Shown here: positions 27,102 through 34,846 of the stretch, piece by piece
Layout: each line of letters opens with the position of its first letter
How positions within the stretch are numbered: the stretch's first letter is position 1
Assembly: GCA_022825385.1 (NCBI GenBank)
Contig: JAJDWX010000014.1
Location: 1 to 48,223 of the forward strand
Length of the DNA stretch: 48,223 bases
Direction: 5' to 3'
From: Rhodothermales bacterium
Lineage (GTDB): Bacteria; Bacteroidota; Rhodothermia; Rhodothermales; VXPQ01
Notes under the pieces: model-generated
What the model saw: the letters and a program-made list of their open reading frames with translations, nothing else
Database searches by the model: none
What the model was told of the DNA's origin: nothing
Translations under genes and position numbers: made by a program

Positions 27102-28145
27102 TCACGGAAAATAAATGCAAGCGGGGGAAGGAATATCCAGTCCCTCGTCCGTAGCGGACAACCGTCCGGTGGCCTCGTCGATCTCGAAAACGACAATGCG
27201 ATCCGTATGTCGGTTGCCCACGAGCAGGAACCGATCATGCAGGCAGAAATTGCGCGGCCAGCGCCCGCCGGTAGGCATATGCTGCACGGCCCGCAGTCCC
27301 TGAGGGCCGATTTCGAATGCGACGATACTGTCGTGCCCCCGGTTCGATCCGTACAGAAACCGCCCGTTCGGATGCGCATGCAGGTCCGCCGAATCGTTGC
27401 GCTCCGCGAACCCCTCTGGCAAGGTGGAAATCGTCTGCGTTTCCGTAAGCCGGCCCCGGACGGCGTCCCAATCGAACGCAGTAACCGTGGACCCCAATTC
27501 ATTGATTGCGAAGGCCCGCGCGCCATCGGGATGAAAAACGAAATGCCGGGGCCCGGCGCCCGGCGCGAGATCGACGAAAGCCGGATCTCCGGGATGCAAA
27601 CCGCCGCGCTCGTCCAGCCGGTATATCCGCACCCGATCCTGCCCCAGATCTGCCACGACCGCATAGCGACCCGCCCTGTCGGGCACGACGCAATGCGCGT
27701 GCGGACCTTCCTGCCGGGCGGGATTGACGCCCGAGGCGCCCTCGTGCTGCACAAGCGAAACCGCCTCGCTTACCCCGCCATCCTGGCGCACGGCGAACGA
27801 AGCAACGCTTCCGCTGGTGTAATTGGATACCAGCGCGAACCGCCCGTCCGGCGTAAGCGCCACATAGCACGGATCCGCCCCCTGCGTGGGAACCGCATTC
27901 ACCGGATGCAGGTCGTTCCCGTCGATGCGGAACGCATGCAGCCCGCCGCCGAACGCCCCCCCGAATTCCAGCGTCTCGCTAACGGCGTACAAAAATTGTC
28001 CGGCGGCGTCCGCCGCGAGGAACGAAGGATTGCGAATGCCCCCCGCATGGCCCGTAATCCGCATTGCGCCACTGCGCAGGTCGAACTGTCCGATATAGAT
28101 TCCCTTGCTCCCCCGCTCCGAATACGTCCCTGCGTAAAAAGTCAT
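27102..28145 (-). CDS. Lactonase family beta-propeller (6-phosphogluconolactonase type)
   Basis: The ATG at 28145 overlaps the stop of the amidohydrolase gene by 4 nt (ATGA) and gives 347 residues starting MTFYAGTYSERGSKGIY, the usual beginning of YkgB/Pgl-type lactonases. Repeats such as GADPCYVALTPDGRFALVSNY, HAHCVVPDRAGRYAVVADLG and GPRHFVFHPDGARAFAINE mark a seven-bladed propeller. Members open sugar lactones such as 6-phosphogluconolactone. Its coupling to an amidohydrolase and a ROK kinase suggests a sugar catabolic step. No signal peptide is seen. Confidence 0.9.
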   Translation of the reverse strand: MTFYAGTYSERGSKGIYIGQFDLRSGAMRITGHAGGIRNPSFLAADAAGQFLYAVSETLEFGGAFGGGLHAFRIDGNDLHPVNAVPTQGADPCYVALTPDGRFALVSNYTSGSVASFAVRQDGGVSEAVSLVQHEGASGVNPARQEGPHAHCVVPDRAGRYAVVADLGQDRVRIYRLDERGGLHPGDPAFVDLAPGAGPRHFVFHPDGARAFAINELGSTVTAFDWDAVRGRLTETQTISTLPEGFAERNDSADLHAHPNGRFLYGSNRGHDSIVAFEIGPQGLRAVQHMPTGGRWPRNFCLHDRFLLVGNRHTDRIVVFEIDEATGRLSATDEGLDIPSPACIYFP

Positions 28146-29545
28146 TCTGCCGTCCATGGCTCCTTGGAAATGCCGTTCAAATCCCATGCGACGCGACCCG
28201 CTCGCAGGGTAAGTTCCACCTCGATTTTGCGGTCGCCCTCCATTCGGTATCCTTCCACGTCCCAAAACCCGAAATCCCCTTCGCGGACCCGAAACACCGC
28301 TATGTCCGCCTCCGCCCCCACGTCCAGATGCCCCAGTTCTTCGCGCCGTATGACTTGCGCCGGAGACCAGGTGGACGCCCGTACGACCGCTTCGAGCGGC
28401 ATGCCGAGATTAAGGAATTTGGACATCACGTTCGCCATGTCCTTCATCCCGTGGTTCATGCTGCCCGTATGCAGGTCCGTACTAATCGTATGCGGCCACA
28501 AACCCGCTTCCGTAGCGGGAACGGCCACAGAATACATGAAGCTGCCGCCCCCATGCCCCACATCGAATACGATACCCCGTTCGGCGGCCTCCAGCGCAAA
28601 GGGCCGCAGCGCCCCATCCTCCACGATCGGTTCGCGGCGCGACACCGCAGCGTAGGCATGGGTGAAAATATCGCCGGGGCGAAGATAGTCCAGGAGCAGT
28701 TCGCGCAAGGGCAAGGGCGGATCTGAACGCCCGAAGTCGATCATCACGGGGATATCGGCCTGCCGCCCCGCCTCCACCGCCCGCTCTACCGGAGTCCAGT
28801 CGGGGCCCAGGTAATGCGCCAGTTTGACGCCCACGACCACGTCCGCATGCAGCCCGGCCGACATGGCGGCGAGTTTGGGGTCCATGTCGGCCACGTCCTG
28901 CTCGATGGGTTCTCCCTTCATCCCCTGCCCGACGATATTCAGAAACGCCAGTACGCGGGTTTCCGAATGCCGCACCGTTTGCTCTACGAACAGGCGGATG
29001 GTGCGCCAGCCCGGGCCGCCCGTATCCACGATCGTCGTTACGCCGGACCGGAACGTGAAGGCATCCGGGGGCAGGCTGCCATAACTGTTCGCCAGATACT
29101 GATCCGGGACCGTCCCGTGAAACACATGGGCGTGCATATCGATGAAACCCGGCGCCACATACAGCCCGGAAACGTCCACCACCTGCGCGGCGCGCGCCGG
29201 GTCGATCCGTTCGGCCACCTCCGCGATGCGTCCGTCGGCGACGCCCACGTCCCGGACGCCGTACACGCCGGTTTTCGGGTCGATCACATGCCCGCCCGCA
29301 AGGAGCAGGTCCAGATCGGGATCGGAAACGCGCTCGGGCATAGCGGGCAAGGTCGTCCTGGAAGCGGCGCGGGACATCGCAGAAGCAGGCGAAAACGGGG
29401 AGAAAGCAGCGCGGGCCAACATCCCGGAAGCATTCTCCCGAACCGGATTTTCCTGTCCGGCGACGCATTCCGGCATGCACGGCAACAGCATACAAGCAAT
29501 CAGGGACAACCGGCGCAGGAAACCTTTTCTTGCGGCTTTCTTCAT
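28142..29545 (-). CDS. Amidohydrolase/deacetylase family metallohydrolase, exported
   Basis: The protein has 467 residues with an N-terminal hydrophobic signal. Metal ligands expected for the amidohydrolase superfamily are present: HxH in FIDMHAHVFHG, the bridging lysine in VGVKLAHYLGPDW, a histidine in IFTHAYAA, another in FDVGHGGG and the aspartate in ISTDLHTGS. The pattern fits the dihydroorotase-like amidohydrolase/deacetylase branch, which acts on N-acyl amino compounds such as N-acetylated amino acids or amino sugars. It sits between a ROK kinase gene and a lactonase gene. Confidence 0.88.
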   Translation of the reverse strand: MKKAARKGFLRRLSLIACMLLPCMPECVAGQENPVRENASGMLARAAFSPFSPASAMSRAASRTTLPAMPERVSDPDLDLLLAGGHVIDPKTGVYGVRDVGVADGRIAEVAERIDPARAAQVVDVSGLYVAPGFIDMHAHVFHGTVPDQYLANSYGSLPPDAFTFRSGVTTIVDTGGPGWRTIRLFVEQTVRHSETRVLAFLNIVGQGMKGEPIEQDVADMDPKLAAMSAGLHADVVVGVKLAHYLGPDWTPVERAVEAGRQADIPVMIDFGRSDPPLPLRELLLDYLRPGDIFTHAYAAVSRREPIVEDGALRPFALEAAERGIVFDVGHGGGSFMYSVAVPATEAGLWPHTISTDLHTGSMNHGMKDMANVMSKFLNLGMPLEAVVRASTWSPAQVIRREELGHLDVGAEADIAVFRVREGDFGFWDVEGYRMEGDRKIEVELTLRAGRVAWDLNGISKEPWTAE

Positions 29546-29635
29546 GATTTTTTCACGATATTATGGTGTTTCCGGGTTGTTCGCGCGTTCCTTTTCGTTT
29601 CCAATTCGTCGCCGCGTCCCTTATCCGCAAGCCCG

Positions 29636-30619
29636 CTATGCGTCCGCCGCGCCGCGCTGCGCCCGCTCCCAGGCAAGCGCCGCCGCGCCCAGCACCCCCG
29701 CATGATTTCCCAGTTCCGAAAGCGCGACGGGCACCGAACTCCCCCGAGGATACCGAAAAACATGTTCGTCGATATGCGCCTGCACCCGATCCAGAAAATG
29801 TTCGGCGGCGTTCGCGCCTCCTCCCCCAAGGATAATGATTTCCGGGGCGTACATATGCGCCACGCTGACCAGAAACCATCCAAGGGCCGTCGTCCACCGA
29901 TCCAGCACGTCCAGGCACAGGGCGTCCCGCTCTTCGGCTCCGCGAATGACCGCCGCGAAATCTACGGCATGGGGATTCTCGAAATATACGTCGTTCAGCG
30001 CCGACGGCAAGCCGCGCTGAAGTCCGTCTCGCGCCATCATGGCCAGGCTCGCCGCCGCGCACAGGATATTGGCCGTGCCCATGCCCCGCGTAATGCAGCG
30101 GCGGTCGCTATGCGCATCCTGAATAATATGGCTTGCCTGGGTGCCGAACATGAGATGCGGATCGCGAAGCACCTTGCCGTCGAGCATCACGCCCGACCCC
30201 ACGCCGGTTCCCAGCGTAATCGCGACAACCCACTTGCGGCCCTGCGCCAATCCGTAGCGGGCTTCCGCAAGAATGCACAGGCGCCCGTCGTTGTCCGCAA
30301 TAACCGGAACGCCCGTGGCCTGCGCCAGCCGGGGCACGATGGGAAACCCTTCCACTTGCAATTTGCCGGGCAAGAGTACGCTCCCGAATTCCGGATCGAC
30401 GGCGCCGGGGAACCCCAACCCGATCGCGGCGGGCCGCCGTCCAAGCGCTTGCGCAATCCGATCCGTCTCGTCCGTCATGGCCTGGAGGATGTCTTCCGGC
30501 GGCAAGCCAAACCCCGAAGGCTGCACCCCCGGCTCCAGCAGGCTCCCGGAAGCCGACACGGCCCCGCTCTTGATGCGGGTGCCGCCCACGTCGAATCCTA
30601 TGACGTACTCCTCAGGCAT
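29636..30619 (-). CDS. ROK family sugar kinase
   Basis: The ATG at 30619 gives 327 residues starting MPEEYVIGFDVGGTRIKSG, the ROK phosphate-binding motif. It overlaps the SIS gene by 8 nt. Further marks are the catalytic GFPGAVDPEFGS, the sugar-binding ADNDGRL, GTGVGSGVML and ILGGGGANAAEHFL. The canonical ROK zinc-finger CxCGxxGC is not present in its usual place. ROK kinases phosphorylate glucose, ManNAc or GlcNAc; together with the SIS and amidohydrolase genes, an amino-sugar substrate is plausible. Confidence 0.9.
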   Translation of the reverse strand: MPEEYVIGFDVGGTRIKSGAVSASGSLLEPGVQPSGFGLPPEDILQAMTDETDRIAQALGRRPAAIGLGFPGAVDPEFGSVLLPGKLQVEGFPIVPRLAQATGVPVIADNDGRLCILAEARYGLAQGRKWVVAITLGTGVGSGVMLDGKVLRDPHLMFGTQASHIIQDAHSDRRCITRGMGTANILCAAASLAMMARDGLQRGLPSALNDVYFENPHAVDFAAVIRGAEERDALCLDVLDRWTTALGWFLVSVAHMYAPEIIILGGGGANAAEHFLDRVQAHIDEHVFRYPRGSSVPVALSELGNHAGVLGAAALAWERAQRGAADA

Positions 30620-31403
30620 GCTCGCCACCCTTTCCGGCGTACATATGGGCCAGGCTCTTGCGGTAGGCCTCGTAGAAACGGTCCAGTTGCTCCTCGGCGC
30701 TCGCATTCCCGACGAACTGATGGCTTGGAAGCACTTCCGGGCGGACGCCTCTGGCCAGAAGCCGCTCCGCCACCTCCACGCGCAGCATATTGATCAACAT
30801 GCCGCCGGTGACGGTGGACGCCGGTCCCGTGCGCCACTCCATGCCCTCCAGTTCCAGTACGCAATCTCCCGGAGGGCACTGGTTGTCCAGCACCACGTCG
30901 GCCACGTCCACCAGTTTCTTGCCGGAGGAATGGGTCGCCGGCGAGCGTTCGCAATGCTCCCGGGACACAATGCCGATCACGGGCAAGCCCCGGCGGCGGG
31001 CGCCCAACGCCATTTCCACGATAAGCGGACGAATCCCGGAGGTCGAAATCACAATGAACGCATCGTGCGGACCAAACCGGAATCCTTTCAGAATTTCCTC
31101 GGCGTAGCCCTCGTATTTTTCGAGGAACAGCGGGCCGCGCAAGCCATTGGTCCCTACAATGGAAGCATGGTTCGACACCGCATGTTCCACGAGCGCCACG
31201 AACCCCACGAAGCATCCCTGCCTCGGGGTCATTTCCTCGCACATCATGCGGGAATGCCCGGCGCCGAACAGAAAAACGAGTCCGCCTTGGGCAATGCGCT
31301 CGGCGCACAACTCGGCGGCCTGTTCGATCCCGGGTATCTGCGTATCCCGCAGACGCTCCAGCAATGCAATGGTTTTGTCGTAGTAGGCTTGCGCAGATCC
31401 CAT
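30612..31403 (-). CDS. SIS domain sugar-phosphate protein
   Basis: The 263-residue protein carries a SIS domain: VFLFGAGHSRMMCEEM (phosphosugar contact), FIVISTSGIRPLIVEMA, and GLPVIGIVS. It resembles the UPF0309/'sugar isomerase domain' family. These bind or isomerise phosphosugars. The gene leads the minus-strand operon and overlaps the ROK kinase gene. Confidence 0.85.
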   Translation of the reverse strand: MGSAQAYYDKTIALLERLRDTQIPGIEQAAELCAERIAQGGLVFLFGAGHSRMMCEEMTPRQGCFVGFVALVEHAVSNHASIVGTNGLRGPLFLEKYEGYAEEILKGFRFGPHDAFIVISTSGIRPLIVEMALGARRRGLPVIGIVSREHCERSPATHSSGKKLVDVADVVLDNQCPPGDCVLELEGMEWRTGPASTVTGGMLINMLRVEVAERLLARGVRPEVLPSHQFVGNASAEEQLDRFYEAYRKSLAHMYAGKGGEHA

Positions 31404-31499
31404 GGGGATTTTTCAGGGGTAAAGGTTGGCGGTTTTGGGGTGGCGACGGGATATCGACAGCCGTAAGGTACTGATTCTTTGCGCGAATCTCTTTATTTT

Positions 31500-31679
31500 G
31501 CCGACGCGCTCCCGTCCCTGATCCTGAACGGCGGCGAAAACAAATTGCGCCCCGAGCGCAGGTTCGACGCAACGGTGTTCTATACGCGCAAAACGTTGTT
31601 GCAACGGAATCCGGATGGATGAACTACGCAGCCGCATTATGCGCGCCGTCAAAAGCCGCGACACCCAGCCGGAAATGGC
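31500..31679 (+). repeat. 180-bp direct repeat, left copy
   Basis: Positions 31500-31679 align without gaps to 33505-33684, offset exactly 2005 bp, with five mismatches noted by eye. The repeat covers about 115 bp upstream of vsr plus its first 65 bp. The two copies flank exactly the methyltransferase/endonuclease pair. This is the structure of an insertion with a long target duplication. The preceding 31404-31499 shows no gene. Confidence 0.95.
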
Positions 31680-31686
31680 GCAATAA
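31615..31686 (+). pseudogene. Truncated 5' end of vsr (left repeat copy)
   Basis: The ATG and first 21 codons match the intact vsr at 33620 residue for residue (MDELRSRIMRAVKS...), then the match ends inside the next codon and the frame closes at a TAA two codons later. It encodes no functional nuclease and is a footprint of the insertion or duplication. Confidence 0.9.
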
Positions 31687-31719
31687 CGGTAATACTGACT
31701 GCCTTAGACCAAAAAAGTC

Positions 31720-31748
31720 TTGAACTTCTCGCTTCCGCCGCGTATTAT
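31720..31748 (+). promoter_or_regulatory. Sigma70-like promoter of the first R-M pair
   Basis: TTGAAC (31720-31725) and TATTAT (31743-31748) are spaced by 17 nt. It lies 25 nt before the ATG at 31774, so the leader would be only about 15-20 nt. Candidate starts at 31720 (TTG) and 31747 (ATG) fall inside the promoter and are rejected for that reason. Confidence 0.55.
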
Positions 31749-31773
31749 GGGGCATCACCGACCCGAATTCGCC

Positions 31774-32763
31774 ATGCCTGCCTCCAGCCGTACGGAACCG
31801 CTCCTGTCCACTTTCGCCGATCTGTTTTGCGGAATCGGTGGCTTCCACTACGCTGCCGAAGCGTTGGGGTTGCGTTGCGTCTTCGCCTCCGACATCGACA
31901 AGGCCGCCCAGGATCAATACGAGCACAACTTCGGGATGCGCCCAGACGGGGACATCACCAAAATCCACATCGAGAACATTCCGAGCCACGACATTCTGTT
32001 CGCCGGATTCCCATGCCAGCCGTTCTCAATCATCGGCAAGATGGAGGCCATGTCGGATAGCCGGGGTACGCTGATTTACGACGTGGCGCGCATCCTGTCG
32101 GTCAAATTCCCTAAAGCGTTTGTTCTGGAGAACGTGCGGCAACTCGCTTCGATCAACAAGGGCAAAACGCTTCGCCTGATTCTGGACGCGCTGGAAGAAA
32201 TAGGCTACGCCTGCTCCCATAAGATTCTGAACGCGCTCCATTTTGGATTGCCGCAAAAGCGCGAACGCCTGATCATTGTAGGCTTTCGAGACCGCGAAGC
32301 CCTGAAAACCTATGAATGGCCGAGAGAACGCAAGGCGTACAAACCCCTTTCGGGTATTCTGGAAAGAGACCCGCATGTCCGGCATTTTGCGAGCGAGCGA
32401 ATCCAGGCCAAACGCAAGGCGGCGCACACGCCCGCCGTCACTCCGTCCATTTGGCATGAGAACAAGGGAGGAAATATCAGCAGCCATCCGTTTTCTTGCG
32501 CCCTCCGGGCAGGCGCATCCTACAACTACTTGCTCGTGAACGGCGTAAGGCGATTGACTCCGCGAGAATTGCTGCGCTTGCAGGGTTTCCCGGAATCGTT
32601 CGAGGTGACAGGAACAGATTCGCAGATCAGAAAACAGGTCGGCAACGCCGTCCCTGTGCCTATGGTCAAAGCCGTCATTCAATCAGTGACCCATGCCGCC
32701 AACGCGACTTCGTTCAGGATACAGGAATCCCGAACCATACCCGCTGAACCAGTTCCCGCCTGA
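31774..32763 (+). CDS. DNA (cytosine-5) methyltransferase, first R-M system
   Basis: The 329-residue protein has all main C5 methyltransferase motifs in order: I FADLFCGIGGF, IV GFPCQPFS (catalytic Cys81), VI LENV (118-121), VIII QKRERLIIVGF, IX RLTPRELLRLQGFP and X QVGNAVPVPM. The target-recognition region is short, about residues 190-255. It methylates cytosine in DNA to protect host sites from the partner nuclease. Its 3' end overlaps the endonuclease gene by 71 nt. The DNA is more AT-rich than the flanking metabolic genes. The neighbouring vsr fits, because 5-methylcytosine deaminates to T. Confidence 0.95.
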   Translation: MPASSRTEPLLSTFADLFCGIGGFHYAAEALGLRCVFASDIDKAAQDQYEHNFGMRPDGDITKIHIENIPSHDILFAGFPCQPFSIIGKMEAMSDSRGTLIYDVARILSVKFPKAFVLENVRQLASINKGKTLRLILDALEEIGYACSHKILNALHFGLPQKRERLIIVGFRDREALKTYEWPRERKAYKPLSGILERDPHVRHFASERIQAKRKAAHTPAVTPSIWHENKGGNISSHPFSCALRAGASYNYLLVNGVRRLTPRELLRLQGFPESFEVTGTDSQIRKQVGNAVPVPMVKAVIQSVTHAANATSFRIQESRTIPAEPVPA

Positions 32764-33427
32764 CGTCATAGAGAAGATCGCGTATCATTTGGCGCATCTG
32801 CGCGCTATAGGACACACCGATATTCGGGGAGGGGAATTTGAACGCGTGTTTGCCGACGCCATCGGCGGAGAAGCGCGGGGCAAGCCTCTGGGCGTCGCCG
32901 ATCTTTATCTTGAAAATTTTGCATGGTCGGTCAAGACCGTCAAGACATTCCAACCGCATAAAGCGATTGGCAAACAGATTCGCCTGATCAGCGGGCGCAA
33001 TAGCCCCGTATACTCAAAGGGCATCGAAAACCCGTTCGACGATTTGCAAAAGACCGGAGAAGCCGTTATCGAGGTTTACAACAACCGTATAGCCGAAGCC
33101 CATGAAGAATACGATCATCTGCGGTTTCTCGTCCTGATCCGTAACTTTGCAAAAATGACGTTCACGCTCTACGAGCGTTCGTTGCATCCTTTTCCCGCCA
33201 ACGATTACCACTGGACCGAGAACAGGCGAGGCAATTTCGAGGCATACCGGAATAATCAGCACCGTTTTACATGGCAGCCCCACGGCAGTCAATTCACCAT
33301 CATCGAAACAGTGCCGAGAGGGGCTCTCCGCTTCCACATAACAAAGCGCGTTCCGGTACTTACCCGCGAAGACGTCATGCGCCACATCGGATGGGATTCC
33401 GACTGGGTAGAAACCGTTGAGGATTAA
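32693..33427 (+). CDS. Putative type II restriction endonuclease
   Basis: The 244-residue protein overlaps the methyltransferase gene and fills the rest of the inserted segment, so a restriction role is expected. The segment ADLYLENFAWSVKTVK looks like a PD-(D/E)XK core (acidic residue, then V-K at the end of the second strand). C-terminal beta-rich residues (HRFTWQPHGSQFTIIE) may contact DNA. I cannot name a family or recognition site. The start at 32693 could be later; no internal ATG is near. Confidence 0.7.
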   Translation: MPPTRLRSGYRNPEPYPLNQFPPDVIEKIAYHLAHLRAIGHTDIRGGEFERVFADAIGGEARGKPLGVADLYLENFAWSVKTVKTFQPHKAIGKQIRLISGRNSPVYSKGIENPFDDLQKTGEAVIEVYNNRIAEAHEEYDHLRFLVLIRNFAKMTFTLYERSLHPFPANDYHWTENRRGNFEAYRNNQHRFTWQPHGSQFTIIETVPRGALRFHITKRVPVLTREDVMRHIGWDSDWVETVED

Positions 33428-33471
33428 CTTCCGGTAATTCTAAAAATAACGGAAATAGAGCCTTCGAATAC

Positions 33472-33627
33472 ATGAATCACCGTTTAAGAAAGCCGCGCCT
33501 TTCCGCCAACGCGCTCCCGTCCCTGATCCTGAACGGCGGCGAAAACAAATTGCGCCCCGAACGCAGGTTCGACGCAACGGTATCCTATACGTGCAAAACG
33601 TTGTTGCAACGGAATCCGGATGGATGA
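33472..33627 (+). CDS. Small ORF overlapping vsr, remnant or leader peptide
   Basis: An ATG at 33472 opens 51 codons ending LLQRNPDG and overlapping the vsr start by 8 nt. Residues 12-51 lie in the 180-bp repeat. The left copy keeps the same reading frame without an ATG and with a few amino-acid changes, joined to a different N-terminal side (RESLYFADALPS). It is probably the C-terminal end of a gene that once preceded vsr, joined by the insertion to a new start. Expression is uncertain. Confidence 0.35.
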   Translation: MNHRLRKPRLSANALPSLILNGGENKLRPERRFDATVSYTCKTLLQRNPDG

Positions 33628-33684
33628 ACTACGCAGCCGCATTATGCGCGCCGTCAAAAGCCGCGACACCCAGCCGGAAATGGC
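33505..33684 (+). repeat. 180-bp direct repeat, right copy
   Basis: This is the copy of 31500-31679 that contains the functional start of vsr. Between the copies lie 1825 bp (31680-33504) that hold just the promoter, the methyltransferase and the endonuclease. Confidence 0.95.
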
Positions 33685-34009
33685 TGTGCGGCGGCTCGTC
33701 CACGCCATGGGCTATCGTTACCGGCTGCATCGCAAGGATTTGCCTGGAAAACCCGATCTCGCCTTTATTTCTCGGCGCAAGGCGATCTTTGTCCATGGAT
33801 GTTTCTGGCACGGTCACGACTGTCCGCACGGATCGCGGGAGCCGAAAACGAACCGGGATTACTGGATACCCAAGATTGCGAAGACCCGCGAGCGGGACAA
33901 AATCACCCTGGAGCGACTTTTGAAAATGGGCTGGGAATCGCTCGTGATCTGGGAATGCGAGATCGACCCTGCGTTGCCGGGAAGACTACGGACGTTCCTG
34001 GAAACGTAG
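33620..34009 (+). CDS. vsr: Very short patch repair endonuclease Vsr
   Basis: The 129-residue protein has the Vsr family order: MRAVKSRDTQPEMAVRRL, YRLHRKDLPGKPDLAF (catalytic Asp), IFVHGCFWHGHDC (catalytic and zinc-binding His/Cys) and the end GWESLVIWECEI. Vsr nicks next to T:G mismatches that arise when 5-methylcytosine deaminates, and starts repair to C:G. It therefore serves the cytosine methyltransferases nearby. Its 5' end is duplicated upstream of the R-M pair. It converges with a lipoprotein gene. Confidence 0.95.
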   Translation: MDELRSRIMRAVKSRDTQPEMAVRRLVHAMGYRYRLHRKDLPGKPDLAFISRRKAIFVHGCFWHGHDCPHGSREPKTNRDYWIPKIAKTRERDKITLERLLKMGWESLVIWECEIDPALPGRLRTFLET

Positions 34010-34029
34010 GCAATCGCCACGCAAGCCGT

Positions 34030-34638
34030 TTAAAGCGAGGCGATGGACTGAAGATGCGGTATGCTCGCGATAATCGCCGGGCGATCTTTCCCGTGGTAGC
34101 GCACCTCCTCGTCCGTGCGGCGGAGCCACTCCTCCGCATTCTGCATCGCTTCATGGGCAGCCGTTCGGATCTGTTCTTTTGTCCAATACCCATCCAGCAT
34201 GCGAAGCGACGCCAGAACCATGTCTGCGTGGGGGGATTCCATGTCCGTCAGCATGTCCGTGAAATAGCCGACGGCCTGCTGCGGGGCGTTATCGTCCTGG
34301 AGCAAGCTATTCAGAAGTTTGGGCGCCATGAGCGCCAGCACATTCGTCGCAATGGCTTCGTCCGTCGCCGCTTCTTCGACGATGGGCCGGGCGCCCCGGT
34401 ACAATTCCTCGCCAGAGATGACGCCATTCGCATGCTGGGTTGCCAGCATGTCCAGCTGGCTTGCCACCTGCATAAAACGCTCGATATGCGCTTCATTCGG
34501 CATGGCTGTTTGACTGTCCTGTTCCGCATTGGAGGCAGATGTGTCTGCGGGACCCTTGCTGCAACCTGACAGAAGCGCCAGCGCAAGAATCGGCAAGCCC
34601 ATGAATCGGGCAAAACGGCGAAAAAGATGTTTGGTCAT
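34030..34638 (-). CDS. Lipoprotein of unknown function
   Basis: The 202-residue protein starts MTKHLFRRFARFMG with a hydrophobic stretch and lipobox (ALLSGC). The mature part is helical and acidic with no recognised domain (IERFMQVASQLDMLATQHAN, LLNSLLQDDNAPQQAVGYF). It sits between vsr and the second methyltransferase, and nothing links it to either. Confidence 0.7.
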   Translation of the reverse strand: MTKHLFRRFARFMGLPILALALLSGCSKGPADTSASNAEQDSQTAMPNEAHIERFMQVASQLDMLATQHANGVISGEELYRGARPIVEEAATDEAIATNVLALMAPKLLNSLLQDDNAPQQAVGYFTDMLTDMESPHADMVLASLRMLDGYWTKEQIRTAAHEAMQNAEEWLRRTDEEVRYHGKDRPAIIASIPHLQSIASL

Positions 34639-34846
34639 GACTTTTCCCTCCCTTGGTCAAGATGGATATCCCTGCATGGGCTGAACGCACGGGCGAGCCG
34701 TTGGGTCAGATTCGGACCTCGGCTCAGGCGCATGCGACAAGTATTAAGGAAGTACGCTCTTTGTTTCCAAGCGCATCAAAAAATCATCTTTCTTTGATTT
34801 ATTGCAACGAAGTAACGCGATTCGGCACTTTCGTATATAAGTCCCA

